Shown here in pieces: positions 1 through 11,947 of a stretch of DNA of 64,000 nt. The DNA comes from Candidatus Vondammii sp. HM_W22 (GTDB lineage: Bacteria; Pseudomonadota; Gammaproteobacteria; Chromatiales; Chromatiaceae). Within the stretch, counting starts at the first letter, position 1; each line of letters begins with the position of its first letter. Both the position numbers and the translations under genes were made by a program. The stretch lies in the NCBI RefSeq assembly GCF_022530855.2, contig NZ_CP099567.1, forward strand, positions 1-64,000. Direction: 5' to 3'. The notes under the pieces are model-generated. The model ran no database searches. It was not told the origin of the DNA and saw nothing but the letters and a program-made list of their open reading frames with translations.

Positions 1-1353
1 GTGAATCTTTGGAATAAATGCATCAACCGGCTTGAGGGTGAACTCTCACCACAGCAGTTCAATACTTGGATACGTCCTCTACAAACGGTAGAGGAAAATC
101 AATTCATTCGACTCTATGCACCTAATCAATTTGTGCTCAACTGGGTTCGTGACAACTATCTTTCGGACATTACCGATTTTCTCCGGGAAACTGTTGGAGA
201 AAAGGCACCAAAAATTGTACTGGAGATAGGCAGTCGCTCGCAGTCTGCAAAGAAAACCAACAGACCGCATCAAGCATCATCACAGTCAGCCGTGGTAACA
301 ACTATTCCAGCAACAACGACTGAACAGATAACCAGTAATCTGAATCCAAATTTTACCTTTGATACCTTTGTCGAAGGGAAATCAAACCAGCTTGCCCGTG
401 CCGCGTCTGTGCAGATAGGTAAAAACCCGGGTGCCGCCTACAATCCACTGTTTATCTACGGTGGTGTTGGATTGGGTAAAACCCATCTGATGCATGCTGT
501 GGGAAACATGATACTACAGAAAAATCCCAAGGCACAGGTTCTCTATGTGCATTCTGAAGGATTTGTTGCCCAAATGGTTAAAGCCCTGCAGCACAATACG
601 ATCGATCTATTCAAACGGCGGTTTCGCTCAGTCAATGCCCTGCTCATTGATGATGTGCAGTTTTTTGCCGGTAAAGAGCGCTCACAAGAGGAGTTTTTTC
701 ATACCTTCAATGCACTGTTTGAATCACAACAGCAGATCATCCTCTCCAGTGACCGTTTCCCAAAAGAGGTCACTGGTCTGGAAGAGCGCCTGAGATCACG
801 CTTTGGCTGGGGCCTCACCGTTGCTGTTGAACCGCCGGATCTCGAAACCCGTGTAGCAATTTTAAAAGGAAAAGCAGATCAACTATTTGGTATTGACCTC
901 CCAAATGAAGTCGCATTCTTCATTGGAAAGCGGGTCAGATCGAATATTAGGGAGCTGGAAGGTGCACTGCGGCGTATTGTTGCGAACTCTGAATTTACCG
1001 GTCGGCCAATAAATCAAGAGCTCGCAAAAGATGCTTTAAGGGATATGCTTGCCGCTCAAGATAAACTAGTTACCATCGAAAATATTCAAAAAACGGTGGC
1101 AGAATATTTCAAAATAAGAACTTCCGGTCTTCTTTCGGCAAAACGTAGCCGTAGTGTTGCTAGGCCCAGGCAAATCGCTATGACATTGGCAAAAGAGCTA
1201 ACGAACCATAGTCTTCCTGAAATAGGCGAGGCTTTTGGTGGCCGGGACCATACAACTGTTCTCTATGCCACGAGAAAAATAGCGGAGTTGAAAGAAAGTG
1301 ACCACCGGATTGCTGAAGACTATGGAAACCTGTTAAGAACCCTTACAAACTGA
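1..1353 (+). CDS. dnaA: Chromosomal replication initiator DnaA
   Basis: Initiates chromosome replication: an AAA+ ATPase that binds DnaA boxes and opens the origin. The 450-residue product has the normal architecture. Domain I at residues 1-75 includes the conserved stretch [12 protein letters not shown] low-complexity Ser/Thr/Gln linker spans about 78-112. The AAA+ core has Walker A GGVGLGKT at 154-161 and Walker B LLIDD at 214-218. The C-terminal DNA-binding domain carries the signature RDHTTVLYA near 415-425. The GTG at the first base gives an N-terminus aligned with family members, but nothing upstream is visible, so a slightly earlier start cannot be excluded. It is followed by an origin-like spacer and dnaN, the standard order. 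Confidence 0.97.
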   Translation: MNLWNKCINRLEGELSPQQFNTWIRPLQTVEENQFIRLYAPNQFVLNWVRDNYLSDITDFLRETVGEKAPKIVLEIGSRSQSAKKTNRPHQASSQSAVVTTIPATTTEQITSNLNPNFTFDTFVEGKSNQLARAASVQIGKNPGAAYNPLFIYGGVGLGKTHLMHAVGNMILQKNPKAQVLYVHSEGFVAQMVKALQHNTIDLFKRRFRSVNALLIDDVQFFAGKERSQEEFFHTFNALFESQQQIILSSDRFPKEVTGLEERLRSRFGWGLTVAVEPPDLETRVAILKGKADQLFGIDLPNEVAFFIGKRVRSNIRELEGALRRIVANSEFTGRPINQELAKDALRDMLAAQDKLVTIENIQKTVAEYFKIRTSGLLSAKRSRSVARPRQIAMTLAKELTNHSLPEIGEAFGGRDHTTVLYATRKIAELKESDHRIAEDYGNLLRTLTN

Positions 1354-1577
1354 TGTGGATAATATCTTGATGTTTTTCAGATAAAACAGCAAGCTGTGGT
1401 TACCCACAGATAAGTAACAGGAAACAGATTAGATATACATATGGTTATACATATGAGAGATTATTGTAATAATCTGAAATATATAGATAATTTAATGTTA
1501 TCCCCCCTTTTGGCTGTGGGTAATAATAATAGTAATTTAGTAAATATACTTTTTATATTAATAAAGAGAACTTCAAC
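1354..1577. other. Candidate oriC (dnaA-dnaN spacer with DnaA boxes)
   Basis: A 224-base AT-rich spacer. A perfect DnaA box (TTATCCACA on the minus strand) lies at 1354-1362, immediately after the dnaA stop. One-mismatch boxes TTACCCACA lie at 1400-1408 (plus) and 1515-1523 (minus). Between them, about 1420-1500 is strongly AT-rich with TATACATATG-like repeats and could be the unwinding element. Position and boxes fit a gammaproteobacterial origin; activity is inferred. dnaN promoter elements probably also lie here. Confidence 0.65.
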
Positions 1578-2678
1578 ATGAAGATCGTTACACCGAGGGA
1601 TAATTTGCTAAAACCACTTCAACAAGTAGCAGGTGTTGTTGAACGCAGGCAGACGCTACCTATACTTGCCAATGTTCTAATCAATGCAGTAAATGGCCGA
1701 CTTGACATTACGGCAACGGATCTTGAAGTTGAAATGAAAACTTCCACAGAAGTTGAATGTGATGGGGAGTTGGATTTTACTCTTCCTGCACGAAAACTGC
1801 TGGATATATGCAGAGCCCTTCCTAACAACTCAACTATTCAATTAACCATCGAAGGGGATAGAGCAGTTCTTAAATCGGGAAAAAGCCGATTTACACTTGG
1901 CGTGTTGCTTGCCCAGGATTATCCGTCAATCGATCCTGTTGCCAGTAGTCATCGTTTTTCAGTCCCTCAAAAAATTTTAAAACGATTGATCGAAAAAACG
2001 CAATTTGCCATGGCACAACAAGATGTTCGGTATTATCTCAATGGCATGTTATTGGAAGTGAGAGAAAACATGATCAGGGCTATTGCTACTGATGGACACA
2101 GACTGGCACTCAGTGAAGCTCAGTGTAACCTGGAAGATGCTGTTGACGTTCAGGTCATACTGCCAAGAAAGGCTGTACTTGAACTTTCTCGCCTATTGTC
2201 TGATATCGATGATGAATTGGAAATCGATGTAAGTAGTAATCATATTAGGATTAAAGTTAGCTCGACCAGTTTTACCTCAAAATTAATTGATGGAAAATTT
2301 CCGGATTACCAGAGAGTTATTCCCAGTAATACATCCAAGCTGGTGCTTGCCTCAACGGATGAACTGGGGCATGCACTACAACGTACCTCCATTCTTTCCA
2401 ATGAGAAATACAGAGGCATTCGTTTCCAATTCACAAATGGAATGCTTCAACTGCTTGCCCATAACCCTGAGCAAGAGGAAGCAGAAGAAGAGATTGAAAT
2501 TGAGTATGAAGATGAAGAGTTGGTGGTTGGTTTTAATGTTGGGTATCTAATCGAAGTGCTGAATGTCATTGAGACCGATAAAGTAAGATTGCACTTGAGT
2601 GATGCAAACAGCAGCTGTCTAATTCAAAACATGGATAGTGAAGAGAATAAATATGTCATCATGCCTATGCGTCTGTAA
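1578..2678 (+). CDS. dnaN: DNA polymerase III beta subunit (sliding clamp)
   Basis: Ring-shaped dimeric processivity clamp that tethers polymerase III and repair enzymes to DNA. The 366 residues match the family length of about 367, with three repeated clamp folds. The start MKIVTPRDNLLKPLQQVAGV, the motif ATDGHRLA near residues 173-180, and the C-terminus VIMPMRL are characteristic. The gene is intact and colinear with dnaA, in contrast to recF immediately downstream. An acidic run (EEAEEEIEIEYEDEE) near residue 300 sits in a surface loop and is somewhat unusual. Confidence 0.97.
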   Translation: MKIVTPRDNLLKPLQQVAGVVERRQTLPILANVLINAVNGRLDITATDLEVEMKTSTEVECDGELDFTLPARKLLDICRALPNNSTIQLTIEGDRAVLKSGKSRFTLGVLLAQDYPSIDPVASSHRFSVPQKILKRLIEKTQFAMAQQDVRYYLNGMLLEVRENMIRAIATDGHRLALSEAQCNLEDAVDVQVILPRKAVLELSRLLSDIDDELEIDVSSNHIRIKVSSTSFTSKLIDGKFPDYQRVIPSNTSKLVLASTDELGHALQRTSILSNEKYRGIRFQFTNGMLQLLAHNPEQEEAEEEIEIEYEDEELVVGFNVGYLIEVLNVIETDKVRLHLSDANSSCLIQNMDSEENKYVIMPMRL

Positions 2679-2749
2679 CTGATTTTCTGAAACATCAAAT
2701 ATGATCATATAAGTTGAGCTTCAGGGCTTTTAACTAAAGGCCAAAGTCA

Positions 2750-3791
2750 ATGGCCATCAAAAATCTCCATATAATAAATCTACGTAATATTCGGCAGATC
2801 GAGATTAATCCATCGCCGATGCTGAATATGATATGGGGTGACAATGGATCAGGAAAAACTTCAATACTCGAATCAATCTACATTCTATGTAGAGGAAGAT
2901 CATTTCGGGGTTTAAGGGCAGGGCCTATTATCAGAAATGGTGAGGAGTATCTCCAGGTTTTTGCCGTCATACAAAGTGCGGAGATAAAATCTTCTATTGG
3001 AATAAAAAAACATCCGGTAAAACAGAAGTCAAAATTGATCAAACAATGATAAGAAAACTTTCTGATCTGGCAAAAAAAATCCGCTACAAATCATTACCCC
3101 AAAATCCCATGAGATTCTAGAAAGAGGCCCAGAGTATAGAAGGCGTTTCCTAGAGTGGGGAGTGTTTCACGTGGAACAATAATTTCAACGTATATACAGT
3201 CGATTCTACAAAGCGCTTGCGCAACGTAATTCTGCTCTTAAGCAGAAAAGTAGCAGCGCTTCTGCGTGGAATAATAAAATTATACAAATGGGTAATAAAT
3301 TAACGGAAGCAAGATATAGATACTTTCAGATATTCCTTAGCGTAGTTGAGAAGGAACTTTCTTTTTTTATGGAAAACGAGAAGATTAATTTTACCTGGAA
3401 ACAAGGCTGGCCAGATCACAAGACTTTGGAAGATTCTATTCGCGATAATATTTCTATGGATATGGAGAGAGGGTTTACTAGAGAAGGCCCACACCGTGCA
3501 GATGTTGTTATTAAGTACAATAGTGGCAATGTGTCTCAAACAGCATCCAGGGGCCAGCAAAAAATTATTACTGTTGCCATGCAAATAGCACTGTCTGTAA
3601 TTACAAAGAGAGCGACATCAAAGCCGCCTATTTTCCTGATTGATGAGCTAACGTCTGAATTGGACAAAAATAATAGAGAAAAACTACTCACCAGATTGGT
3701 GCAGTTAAAATATCAAATATTTATAACAGGTACAGATCCATTACAGCACAGCACGATGAAAATGTTTCACGTGAAACATGGCGAGTTGTGA
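2750..3791 (+). pseudogene. recF: Broken recF (recombination mediator ATPase)
   Basis: RecF loads RecA at single-strand gaps and normally sits between dnaN and gyrB, as here. The reading frame is broken three times. Frame 2 encodes the N-terminus with Walker A GDNGSGKTS and stops at TGA 3047. The homologous protein continues in frame 1 ([21 protein letters not shown], about 3046-3108). It then shifts to frame 3 near 3108 ([21 protein letters not shown]), meets TAA at 3180-3182, and resumes as FQRIYSRFYKALAQRNSAL. The last part (from about 3288) is open to the normal C-terminus with the ABC signature and Walker B (IFLIDELTSELD). Stitched together it is about 347 residues, near full RecF length. 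Two indels plus a nonsense codon suggest true decay, though assembly errors are possible. Confidence 0.85.
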
Positions 3792-3884
3792 ATTTACTAC
3801 CGGCCATTGCAGCCTATCTTACCAGTGCTCTAGAAAATCATGGATCATTGACATAATCATCTGGTCCGTAAGCCGTTGATTCGG

Positions 3885-6324
<2,440 letters not shown>

Positions 6325-6601
6325 TTGCACTGATAAATAAATCGGAGCCTGTAAAGTTTTCTGTGTAACTACCTGGGCTAAATATATTCCGCTAAGCGTT
6401 CTACGAACTCAATCATAAATCTATTCAGTGCTGGTTTCCAATGACGGATCGGCATTGTCCACTTTTTCGATGCGGCCTGGATTGCCAGATAGATCACCTT
6501 TCGTATGTCCTCCGGGTAGTTAACAGCGTGTTCAGGTTCTCCCAATGGGCACGCCAGGAGCGGCTTGATCTGGGGATACTTGTTGTCCCATCGGTCAGAG
6601 A

Positions 6602-7797
6602 GTAATCCCCCCGGGAAGTAGCTGACGCCAAAAGTAGAATTTTCTCGTAATATGAACGCAGGAGATTCTGCATGAAGACATCAAGATTCAAGGACAGCCA
6701 GATCTTTGCTATTCTCGAGCAGGCTGAGACTGTCACACCAGTTTCCGATCTGTGCCGGGAGCATGGCATGAGCAGTGCCACCTTCTACAAGTGGCGCGCC
6801 AAATACGGCGGCATGGAGGCCTCTCTCATGAAGCGTATGAAGGAACTCGAGGATGAGAACCGGCGACTCAAGAAGATGTACGCGGAGACCAAATTAGAGG
6901 CGGAGATGGTCAGGAGGCCCTGGCAAAAAAGTGGTAAGGCCATCTCGTCGCAAGGAGATGGCCAGGATCGCAGCTACGCAGGATGGCGTGTCGGTACGCC
7001 TGGCTTGTCGTGCATTCTGTATCAGCGAGACCTGCTATCGCTATCAGGCCAAGCATTCGAGCGACAACGCACTGATTGAAGATTGGTTACTCCGATTGAC
7101 GATGACCAATCGAACCTGGGGTTTCGGGTTGTGCTACTTGTACCTGCGCAATGTGTAGGGTTACCCCTACAATCATAAACGTGTATACCGCATATACAGG
7201 GAGTTTGAGCTGAACTTGCGGATCAAGCCCAAACGTCGATTGAAGCGCGACGTGCCGGATGCGCTAGCTGTACCTCGTCAAATTAACATCAATGTGGTCG
7301 ATGGATTTTATGCATGACAGCCTGGCCGATGGCCGTAGCTTCAGGACGTTCAATGTCATCGACGACTACAATCGTGAGGGGCTGGGTATTGAGGTGGACT
7401 TCTCGTTACCGGCAGTGCGTGTCATTCGTGCACTGGAACAGATCATCGAGTGGCGAGGCAAGCCAAATTCCATTCGCTGCGACAATGGCCCCGAACTAAT
7501 CAGTGGTCAACTGATGGAGTGGGCAGAGAAACAATGGATTAAGTTACACTATATCCAGCCCGGCAATCCGCAACAGAACGCGTACGTGGAGCTTTTTAAC
7601 AGAACAGTTCGACATGAATGGCTGAACCAGCATCTCTTTGAGTCGATCGAGTATGCCCAGCACACCGCCACTCAATGGTTGTGGCGCTACAATACAGAGC
7701 GGCCAAACATGGCCATTGGAGGAATAACACCGTATCAGAAGTTGGCGCAAGCCGCATAAGCTCTACTTTTGTGCGCAGCTGAAAATGGGGGGATTAC
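6602..7797 (+). mobile_element. IS3-family element (IS407-like) inside IS256 element A
   Basis: About 1.2 kb bounded by imperfect inverted repeats. Both ends start GTAATCCCCCC (right end read on the minus strand) and share an inner AAAAGTAGA. Size, ends and two overlapping transposase frames fit the IS407 group of IS3. No clear flanking target duplication is seen, consistent with the apparent deletion of host-element sequence at the site. Confidence 0.75.
6672..7759 (+). pseudogene. IS3-family OrfA/OrfB transposase, frameshifted
   Basis: OrfA begins MKTSRFKDSQIFAILEQAE with a helix-turn-helix and leucine-zipper-like region; a one-base loss near 6915 derails its normal end (EALAKKW). OrfB follows with RRKEMARIAATQDGVSVRLA. 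It hits an in-frame TAG at 7156-7158 where the family has Arg (RNV-stop-GYPYNHKRVY), and shifts frame again near 7290. The catalytic core then reads [15 protein letters not shown] and [20 protein letters not shown], so all three DDE residues survive. These breaks are not at the usual programmed frameshift site, so the copy is probably inactive. Confidence 0.8.
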
Positions 7798-8655
7798 CCA
7801 TCGAGTTCCGTACCATATGCACGATACAGAGCTAGATCTGGGTATCCGGAAAGGCCGTGTTGATGGCATCAGGAAAGCCTTTTAAGCCATCGACACAGGC
7901 AATCAAAATATCCTTCACACCGCGGTTTTGAAGCTCTGTCAACACGTTCAGCCAGAATTTAGCCCCCCTCATTCTCCGATAACCACATCCCTAATAATTC
8001 CTTGTGGCCTTCCAGGTTTAACGCCCAGAGCGAGGTAAATTGCTTTGTTGATCACTTTCTTGTCTTGCCGGATTTTAACGACAATCCTGTCCAGATAAAC
8101 AATAGGCTGAATCGCATCCAGGGGGGGTGAGATTGCCATTCAACAACCTGCTCGATAACCGCATCAGTAACTTTGGATATGAGTGTGGCAGAGACATCGG
8201 CTCCGTACATTTCCTTGAATGTCGTGACGATTTCGCGGATCGTCTCATACCCTGAGCATACAGGAAGAGGATCTTGTCATCCATTGAGGTAAATCGACGC
8301 TGGTGCTTCTTAACTAGCTGAGGTTCAAAGCTGCCCGCTCTATCTCGCGGGGTATCCAGTTCAAACTGGCCATCTTCCGTTTGCAAGGTCTTACTGGTCG
8401 TGCCGTTGCGGCTATTACTCGCTTCGGACTGTTCATGTTTGGCAAAGCCAAGGTGATCATCCGGTTCAACGTTGAGGGCTGCATCGACCGTGATTCTGGG
8501 CTGCATTGGCCGAAACTCTCGCTGTGATCTTCTTCAGTTTTGATGTTTTTAGCGGCCGCTTGGGCTATCGCCTGGAGCTCTTTCTTGTCGATTATCTGCC
8601 TATCCTCTCCCTTGTTTGGGTTTAATGATAGACAGTTACACAGAATTCAGGATAG

Positions 8656-8953
8656 TCTCGAGATTTTATCAATAAGCTGGTTATCGGGGGGCGTAACTGA
8701 GCCAAGGATGAATGGGAGGAACCCGTACCCGACCCTCAGCCTGAGTTCACCTTCCAGTAGATAGTAACTGGCATTGTCGTTGCCGTCACGCTCGATCAAT
8801 GTTTGCCTGGGATATAGTGAAGATTTCAACGGCCTCACCCAGCGTTTCGAGCTGCCCTGGCTCAGTGCCTGCGGAGGAATGAAGGTGAGCCGTTGTTCGA
8901 TGTCAGGTTCAAGATGTAACCGGCAAATTGACCAGTGTAGCGGTTTGCAGATA
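8656..8953 (-). pseudogene. Possible fragment of a cyclic-nucleotide-binding-domain protein
   Basis: Between the IS256 end and pyrD, the minus strand encodes a short open stretch with YPRQTLIERDGNDNASYYLL followed by EGELRLRVG. This resembles the beta-roll of a Crp/cNMP-binding domain (glycine/aspartate turn followed by YxLLEGEL). Upstream in the same frame is a plausible continuation (IPPQALSQGSSKRW). No full domain, start codon or DNA-binding helix is present, and the frame runs into the IS end, so it is at best a truncated remnant. Homology is weak by eye. Confidence 0.3.
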
Positions 8954-9922
8954 TCAGCAGCCGCAACGGGGTAGCTTAGGGCTGTTCAATCGTAGAGTGC
9001 CTGTCAGCTGCATGACTGATTGTAACTCATGACGTTCAAGATAACTCTTTATCCCCTGATTGATTTTGCCGCATATCAGTGGATCATAAAACAGTGCAGT
9101 GCCAATACCAACGGCTGTCGCTCCCGCTATCAGAAACTCCAGGACATCTTCTGCACAGGTGATACCGCCCTGTCCAATGATGGGAATACCATGGTCTCTA
9201 CAGACCCGATAAACTTGATGTACTTTCAGTAGGGCGACCGGTTTGATCGCCGGGCCGGAAAGTCCGCCTTGATTGTTGCCTATAATCGGCGAGCGGTTCT
9301 CGATATTGATTGCCATACCCATCAGTGTGTTGATGACGGCAAAGGCGTCGGTACCTGCTTCGATACACCCTTTGGCGTTGCCGGCGATATCGGTCTGGTT
9401 GGGAGAGAGCTTGGTGATCAATGGCTTGTTGGTAGCACGGCGGCAGGCCTCTACCACCTTTGCTGACATGGCTGGATCATTACCAAACGCGATCCCACCC
9501 TCCTTAACGTTCGGGCAGGAGATATTGATCTCAATGGCACTAATGGGAGAGTTGTCAAAACGGCGGGTGACCTCTTCATACTCTTCGATGCTGGAGCCGG
9601 AAACATTGGCGATAAACAGGGTCTCGGAGAAATCGAGGGTGGGCAGTATCTCCCTCACCACTTTATCAATCCCCGGGTTTTGCAAGCCGATGGCGTTGAG
9701 CATGCCATCAGGTGTTTCGTAAATTCTATGGGGCTGGTTGCCCAGGCGGGGTTTCAGTGTGGTGCCCTTGAGGCAGATCGCACCGGCATCCCGGTTGGAA
9801 AATCCTTTTACCCGCGTATACTCTTCGCCGAACCCAACACAGCCGGAGAGCAGTACCAGAGGTGTGGTAAAATCAAGACCGCAAAATTCTACAGCGAGAG
9901 GTGAATCTGTGGTTGATGTCAT
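8954..9922 (-). CDS. pyrD: Dihydroorotate dehydrogenase, class 1B-like
   Basis: FMN enzyme of pyrimidine synthesis oxidising dihydroorotate to orotate. The 322 residues form a TIM barrel. The sequence INISCPNVKEGG near residues 133-144 carries the catalytic cysteine of class 1 enzymes, where the membrane class 2 enzyme has serine. FMN-phosphate motifs GGLSGPAIKP and IPIIGQGGI are clear. The family relationship is to class 1B, which normally pairs with an iron-sulfur flavoprotein PyrK (NAD-linked); no pyrK is in the window. The last residues (NSPKLPRCGC) look extended relative to the usual end. The start codon lies only 17 bases from that of divergent trmL, so the two promoters must overlap coding sequence. 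Confidence 0.9.
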   Translation of the reverse strand: MTSTTDSPLAVEFCGLDFTTPLVLLSGCVGFGEEYTRVKGFSNRDAGAICLKGTTLKPRLGNQPHRIYETPDGMLNAIGLQNPGIDKVVREILPTLDFSETLFIANVSGSSIEEYEEVTRRFDNSPISAIEINISCPNVKEGGIAFGNDPAMSAKVVEACRRATNKPLITKLSPNQTDIAGNAKGCIEAGTDAFAVINTLMGMAINIENRSPIIGNNQGGLSGPAIKPVALLKVHQVYRVCRDHGIPIIGQGGITCAEDVLEFLIAGATAVGIGTALFYDPLICGKINQGIKSYLERHELQSVMQLTGTLRLNSPKLPRCGC

Positions 9923-9939
9923 CGAATGTTTCCATCGTT

Positions 9940-10404
9940 ATGTTTAACATTGTTCTGTATCAACCGGAGATTCCACCCAATACAGGCAACATCATACGCT
10001 TGTGTGCCAATACTGGCAGCACCCTCCACCTGATTCATCCTCTGGGCTTTCAGCTTGAGGATAAACAGCTGCGCCGGGCCGGACTCGATTATCATGACCT
10101 TGCCTGTGTGCGGGAACATCATTCCATGGAGCAATTTTTCACAGAGGTGCAGCCAAAGCGTATATATGCTTGTTCCACCCGGGGAAAGCGTAGCCACGCC
10201 GATGTGGATTATCAACCGGGTGATACCCTGCTGTTCGGTCCGGAAACCCGTGGATTGTCTCAGGCGATGCTGGATCAACTGCCACAGGATAGATTGATTT
10301 GTATCCCGATGAAACTTGGTAACCGAAGCCTCAATCTGGCAAATGCGGTAACGGTGATACTTTATGAAGCTTGGCGGCAGCTTGACTTTGCAGGGTCCAG
10401 GTAA
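9940..10404 (+). CDS. trmL: tRNA (cytidine/uridine-2'-O-)-methyltransferase TrmL
   Basis: SPOUT-class methyltransferase that 2'-O-methylates the wobble base 34 of leucine tRNAs using SAM. The 154-residue product begins MFNIVLYQPEIPPNTGNIIR and has the knot motifs FGPETRGLS and NRSLNLANAVTVILYEAWRQ. It is nearly colinear with E. coli TrmL (157 residues). The ATG at 9940 was chosen over an in-frame GTG at 9901 because the extra 13 residues have no family counterpart and would overlap the pyrD start. Confidence 0.93.
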   Translation: MFNIVLYQPEIPPNTGNIIRLCANTGSTLHLIHPLGFQLEDKQLRRAGLDYHDLACVREHHSMEQFFTEVQPKRIYACSTRGKRSHADVDYQPGDTLLFGPETRGLSQAMLDQLPQDRLICIPMKLGNRSLNLANAVTVILYEAWRQLDFAGSR

Positions 10405-10427
10405 GCCTGAAATAAATCGGTAGCTTT

Positions 10428-11435
10428 TCACCCTGCCTCTTGCCGCTTTCTTCGTCCTAGCAGATTTTGCACCGCCTCTTTTGGGTCCAGGTTCTGATGG
10501 AGCACCCGGTAGACCTGTTCAGTGATCGGCATTTCGACGCCCAACTTGCGGGCTTTGTTATAAATCGCCTGGGCGGTCATCACTCCTTCCACCTCCTGAC
10601 CGATCTCTTGTTTTGCCTCGTCGATGGAGAGTCCCTGGGCGAGAGCTAGGCCCATGCGGCGATTTCTTGATTGGTCATCGGTGCAGGTCAGCACCAGATC
10701 GCCCATGCCGCCAAGACCCATGAGCGTTTCACGCTTTCCGCCCAGTGCCATCCCCAAACGCATGATTTCGGCCAGTCCTCGGGTTATAAGAGCGGCGCGG
10801 GTATTGGCGCCAAATCCAAGGCCATCGGCGATTCCTGCTCCAATGGCCATCACATTCTTGGCGGCGCCTCCTACCTCTAGTCCGATGATGTCATCACTGG
10901 TGTAGGCGCGGAAACAGTCGGAATGGAGATAACCGGCAATTTTCTCAGCGTGCTCAGGTGAAGAGGAGGCAACGGTAACTGCTGTAGGCAGTCTTTTTGC
11001 CACTTCACTGGCAAAGCTGGGGCCGGATATCACAGCGGTTGGCTTGTCACCAAGCAAATCAGCGGCGACTTCGTGGAGCAGACTGAGTGTCTGGGGTTCA
11101 ACTCCCTTGGTGGCCCAGCTCAACGAAGTCTGCAGCTCCATCATTGGTACTGCCTTTTCCAGGACGGCCTTGAAGGCGTGGCTGGGAACCACAATGATCA
11201 CCTCCTCGGCGCCCTGCAATGCTGCACCCAGATCAGCAGTGACTGACAGTCCACCCGGAAAAGGGTAGCCAGGGAGGAATTCACGGTTTTCACCATCCCT
11301 GTGCAGTCTCTCCGACTCAGTAGCGAGATGTCCCCAGAGCCTCACAATTGCACCATTGCGGCTTAGCAGGATCGCTAAGGCAGTTCCCCAGGAGCCGGAA
11401 CCAAGAACAGCAATAACAGGATGTTGAGCGGTCAT
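10428..11435 (-). CDS. gpsA: Glycerol-3-phosphate dehydrogenase (NAD(P)+)
   Basis: Reduces dihydroxyacetone phosphate to sn-glycerol-3-phosphate for phospholipid synthesis. At 335 residues it is full length. The Rossmann motif VLGSGSWGTALA is at about 10-21. ATKGVEP, ISGPSFASEVA, the catalytic-lysine region GGAAKNVMAIGAGIADGL and the substrate motif GLGGMGDLVLTCT are all intact. It is the last gene of the minus-strand run rhodanese-secB-gpsA, with only six bases between secB and gpsA. This order is conserved in gammaproteobacteria. Confidence 0.96.
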   Translation of the reverse strand: MTAQHPVIAVLGSGSWGTALAILLSRNGAIVRLWGHLATESERLHRDGENREFLPGYPFPGGLSVTADLGAALQGAEEVIIVVPSHAFKAVLEKAVPMMELQTSLSWATKGVEPQTLSLLHEVAADLLGDKPTAVISGPSFASEVAKRLPTAVTVASSSPEHAEKIAGYLHSDCFRAYTSDDIIGLEVGGAAKNVMAIGAGIADGLGFGANTRAALITRGLAEIMRLGMALGGKRETLMGLGGMGDLVLTCTDDQSRNRRMGLALAQGLSIDEAKQEIGQEVEGVMTAQAIYNKARKLGVEMPITEQVYRVLHQNLDPKEAVQNLLGRRKRQEAG

Positions 11436-11441
11436 TTGGTT

Positions 11442-11924
11442 TTAATGCACGGTGCTCTGCTCATCGGCTGGTTTCTGCTGTTGCTTGTTTTGAAGATGTT
11501 GTGCATAAAGGGCGTCAAAGTTGACAGGGGTGAGCAGAAGTTGGGGGAAGCTGCCTTTGTTCACCAGATCGGAAACCACTTCTCGTGCGTAGGGGAAGAG
11601 GATGTTGGGGCAGTAAGCGCTCATCATTTGGCCCATCTCTGCATCCGGGAACCCCTTGAGGATGAAAATACCTGCCTGCTGCATTTCAACTAGGAAGGCT
11701 GTTTTTCCGCCAACTTTGGTCGTCACAGTGATGGTCAGCACGACTTCAAACAGATTTTTTTCAAGCTTATTGACGTTACTGTTGAGATTCAGATTGGACT
11801 CCGGCTCCCATTTGTCAGTAAAGATGGCGGGTGAATTAGGCGTCTCGAAGGAGATGTCCTTCACGTAGATACGTTGCAGGGCAAACTCGCGGCTTTGTTC
11901 TGTTGCTTGGTTATTTTCAGTCAT
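11442..11924 (-). CDS. secB: Protein-export chaperone SecB
   Basis: Cytoplasmic tetrameric chaperone that holds precursor proteins unfolded and delivers them to SecA. The 160-residue product begins MTENNQATEQSREFALQRIY and has the family core KDISFETPNSP, the conserved FLVEMQQAGIF and CPNILFPYAREVVSDLVNKG. The ATG at 11924 was preferred over an upstream in-frame start at 11987, because the additional 21 residues are not family-like and would nearly abut the rhodanese gene. The C-terminal tail is Gln/Lys-rich, as is common. Confidence 0.95.
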   Translation of the reverse strand: MTENNQATEQSREFALQRIYVKDISFETPNSPAIFTDKWEPESNLNLNSNVNKLEKNLFEVVLTITVTTKVGGKTAFLVEMQQAGIFILKGFPDAEMGQMMSAYCPNILFPYAREVVSDLVNKGSFPQLLLTPVNFDALYAQHLQNKQQQKPADEQSTVH

Positions 11925-11947
11925 AGTTTCAATCTCATTTTCAGATA

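Larger units (their letters stand above)
6378..8592 (-). pseudogene. IS256-family transposase remnant (split)
   Basis: Minus-strand DDE transposase of the mutator type. The N-terminal part reads DKKELQAIAQAAAKNIKTEE (initiator ATG changed to ATC) and then, after frameshifts, TVDAALNVEPDDHLGFAKHE, FELDTPRDRAGSFEPQLVKK and DKKVINKAIYLALGV. It continues with GVKDILIACVDGLKGFPDA up to the IS3 insertion. Past the insertion it resumes at SDRWDNKYPQI and ends WTMPIRHWKPALNRFMIEF. About 35 residues expected between VHMVRNS and SDRWD are missing at the insertion. The segment usually found between two RKVIY-like motifs (with TNAIESLN) is also absent. Clearly non-functional. Confidence 0.75.
6350..8655. 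mobile_element. Decayed IS256-family element A, interrupted by an IS3-family element
   Basis: Terminal inverted repeats are visible as TTCTGTGTAACT at 6359-6370 and AGTTACACAGAA at 8634-8645; the outer edges are approximate. Between them lie two pieces of one minus-strand IS256 (mutator-type) transposase, separated by a complete IS3-family unit at 6602-7797. The right-hand end shares a 35-base identical stretch with a fragment at 12752-12916, so the same element type is or was present at least twice. Confidence 0.7.

Noticed and set aside
3180-3182. Recoding (readthrough) of the in-frame TAA in recF
   Set aside because: Two additional frameshifts in the same gene make programmed recoding implausible; decay or sequencing error is simpler.
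3848-3853. TTGACA as the gyrB -35 hexamer
   Set aside because: It lies about 33 bases from the only good -10 (TATAAT at 3887), far outside the 16-18 base optimum.
6598-7805. Target-site duplication flanking the IS3-family element
   Set aside because: Bases directly beside the two inverted repeats do not match. A shared CCCATCG occurs near both ends but is not at equal distance, so it is probably chance or the result of a deletion.
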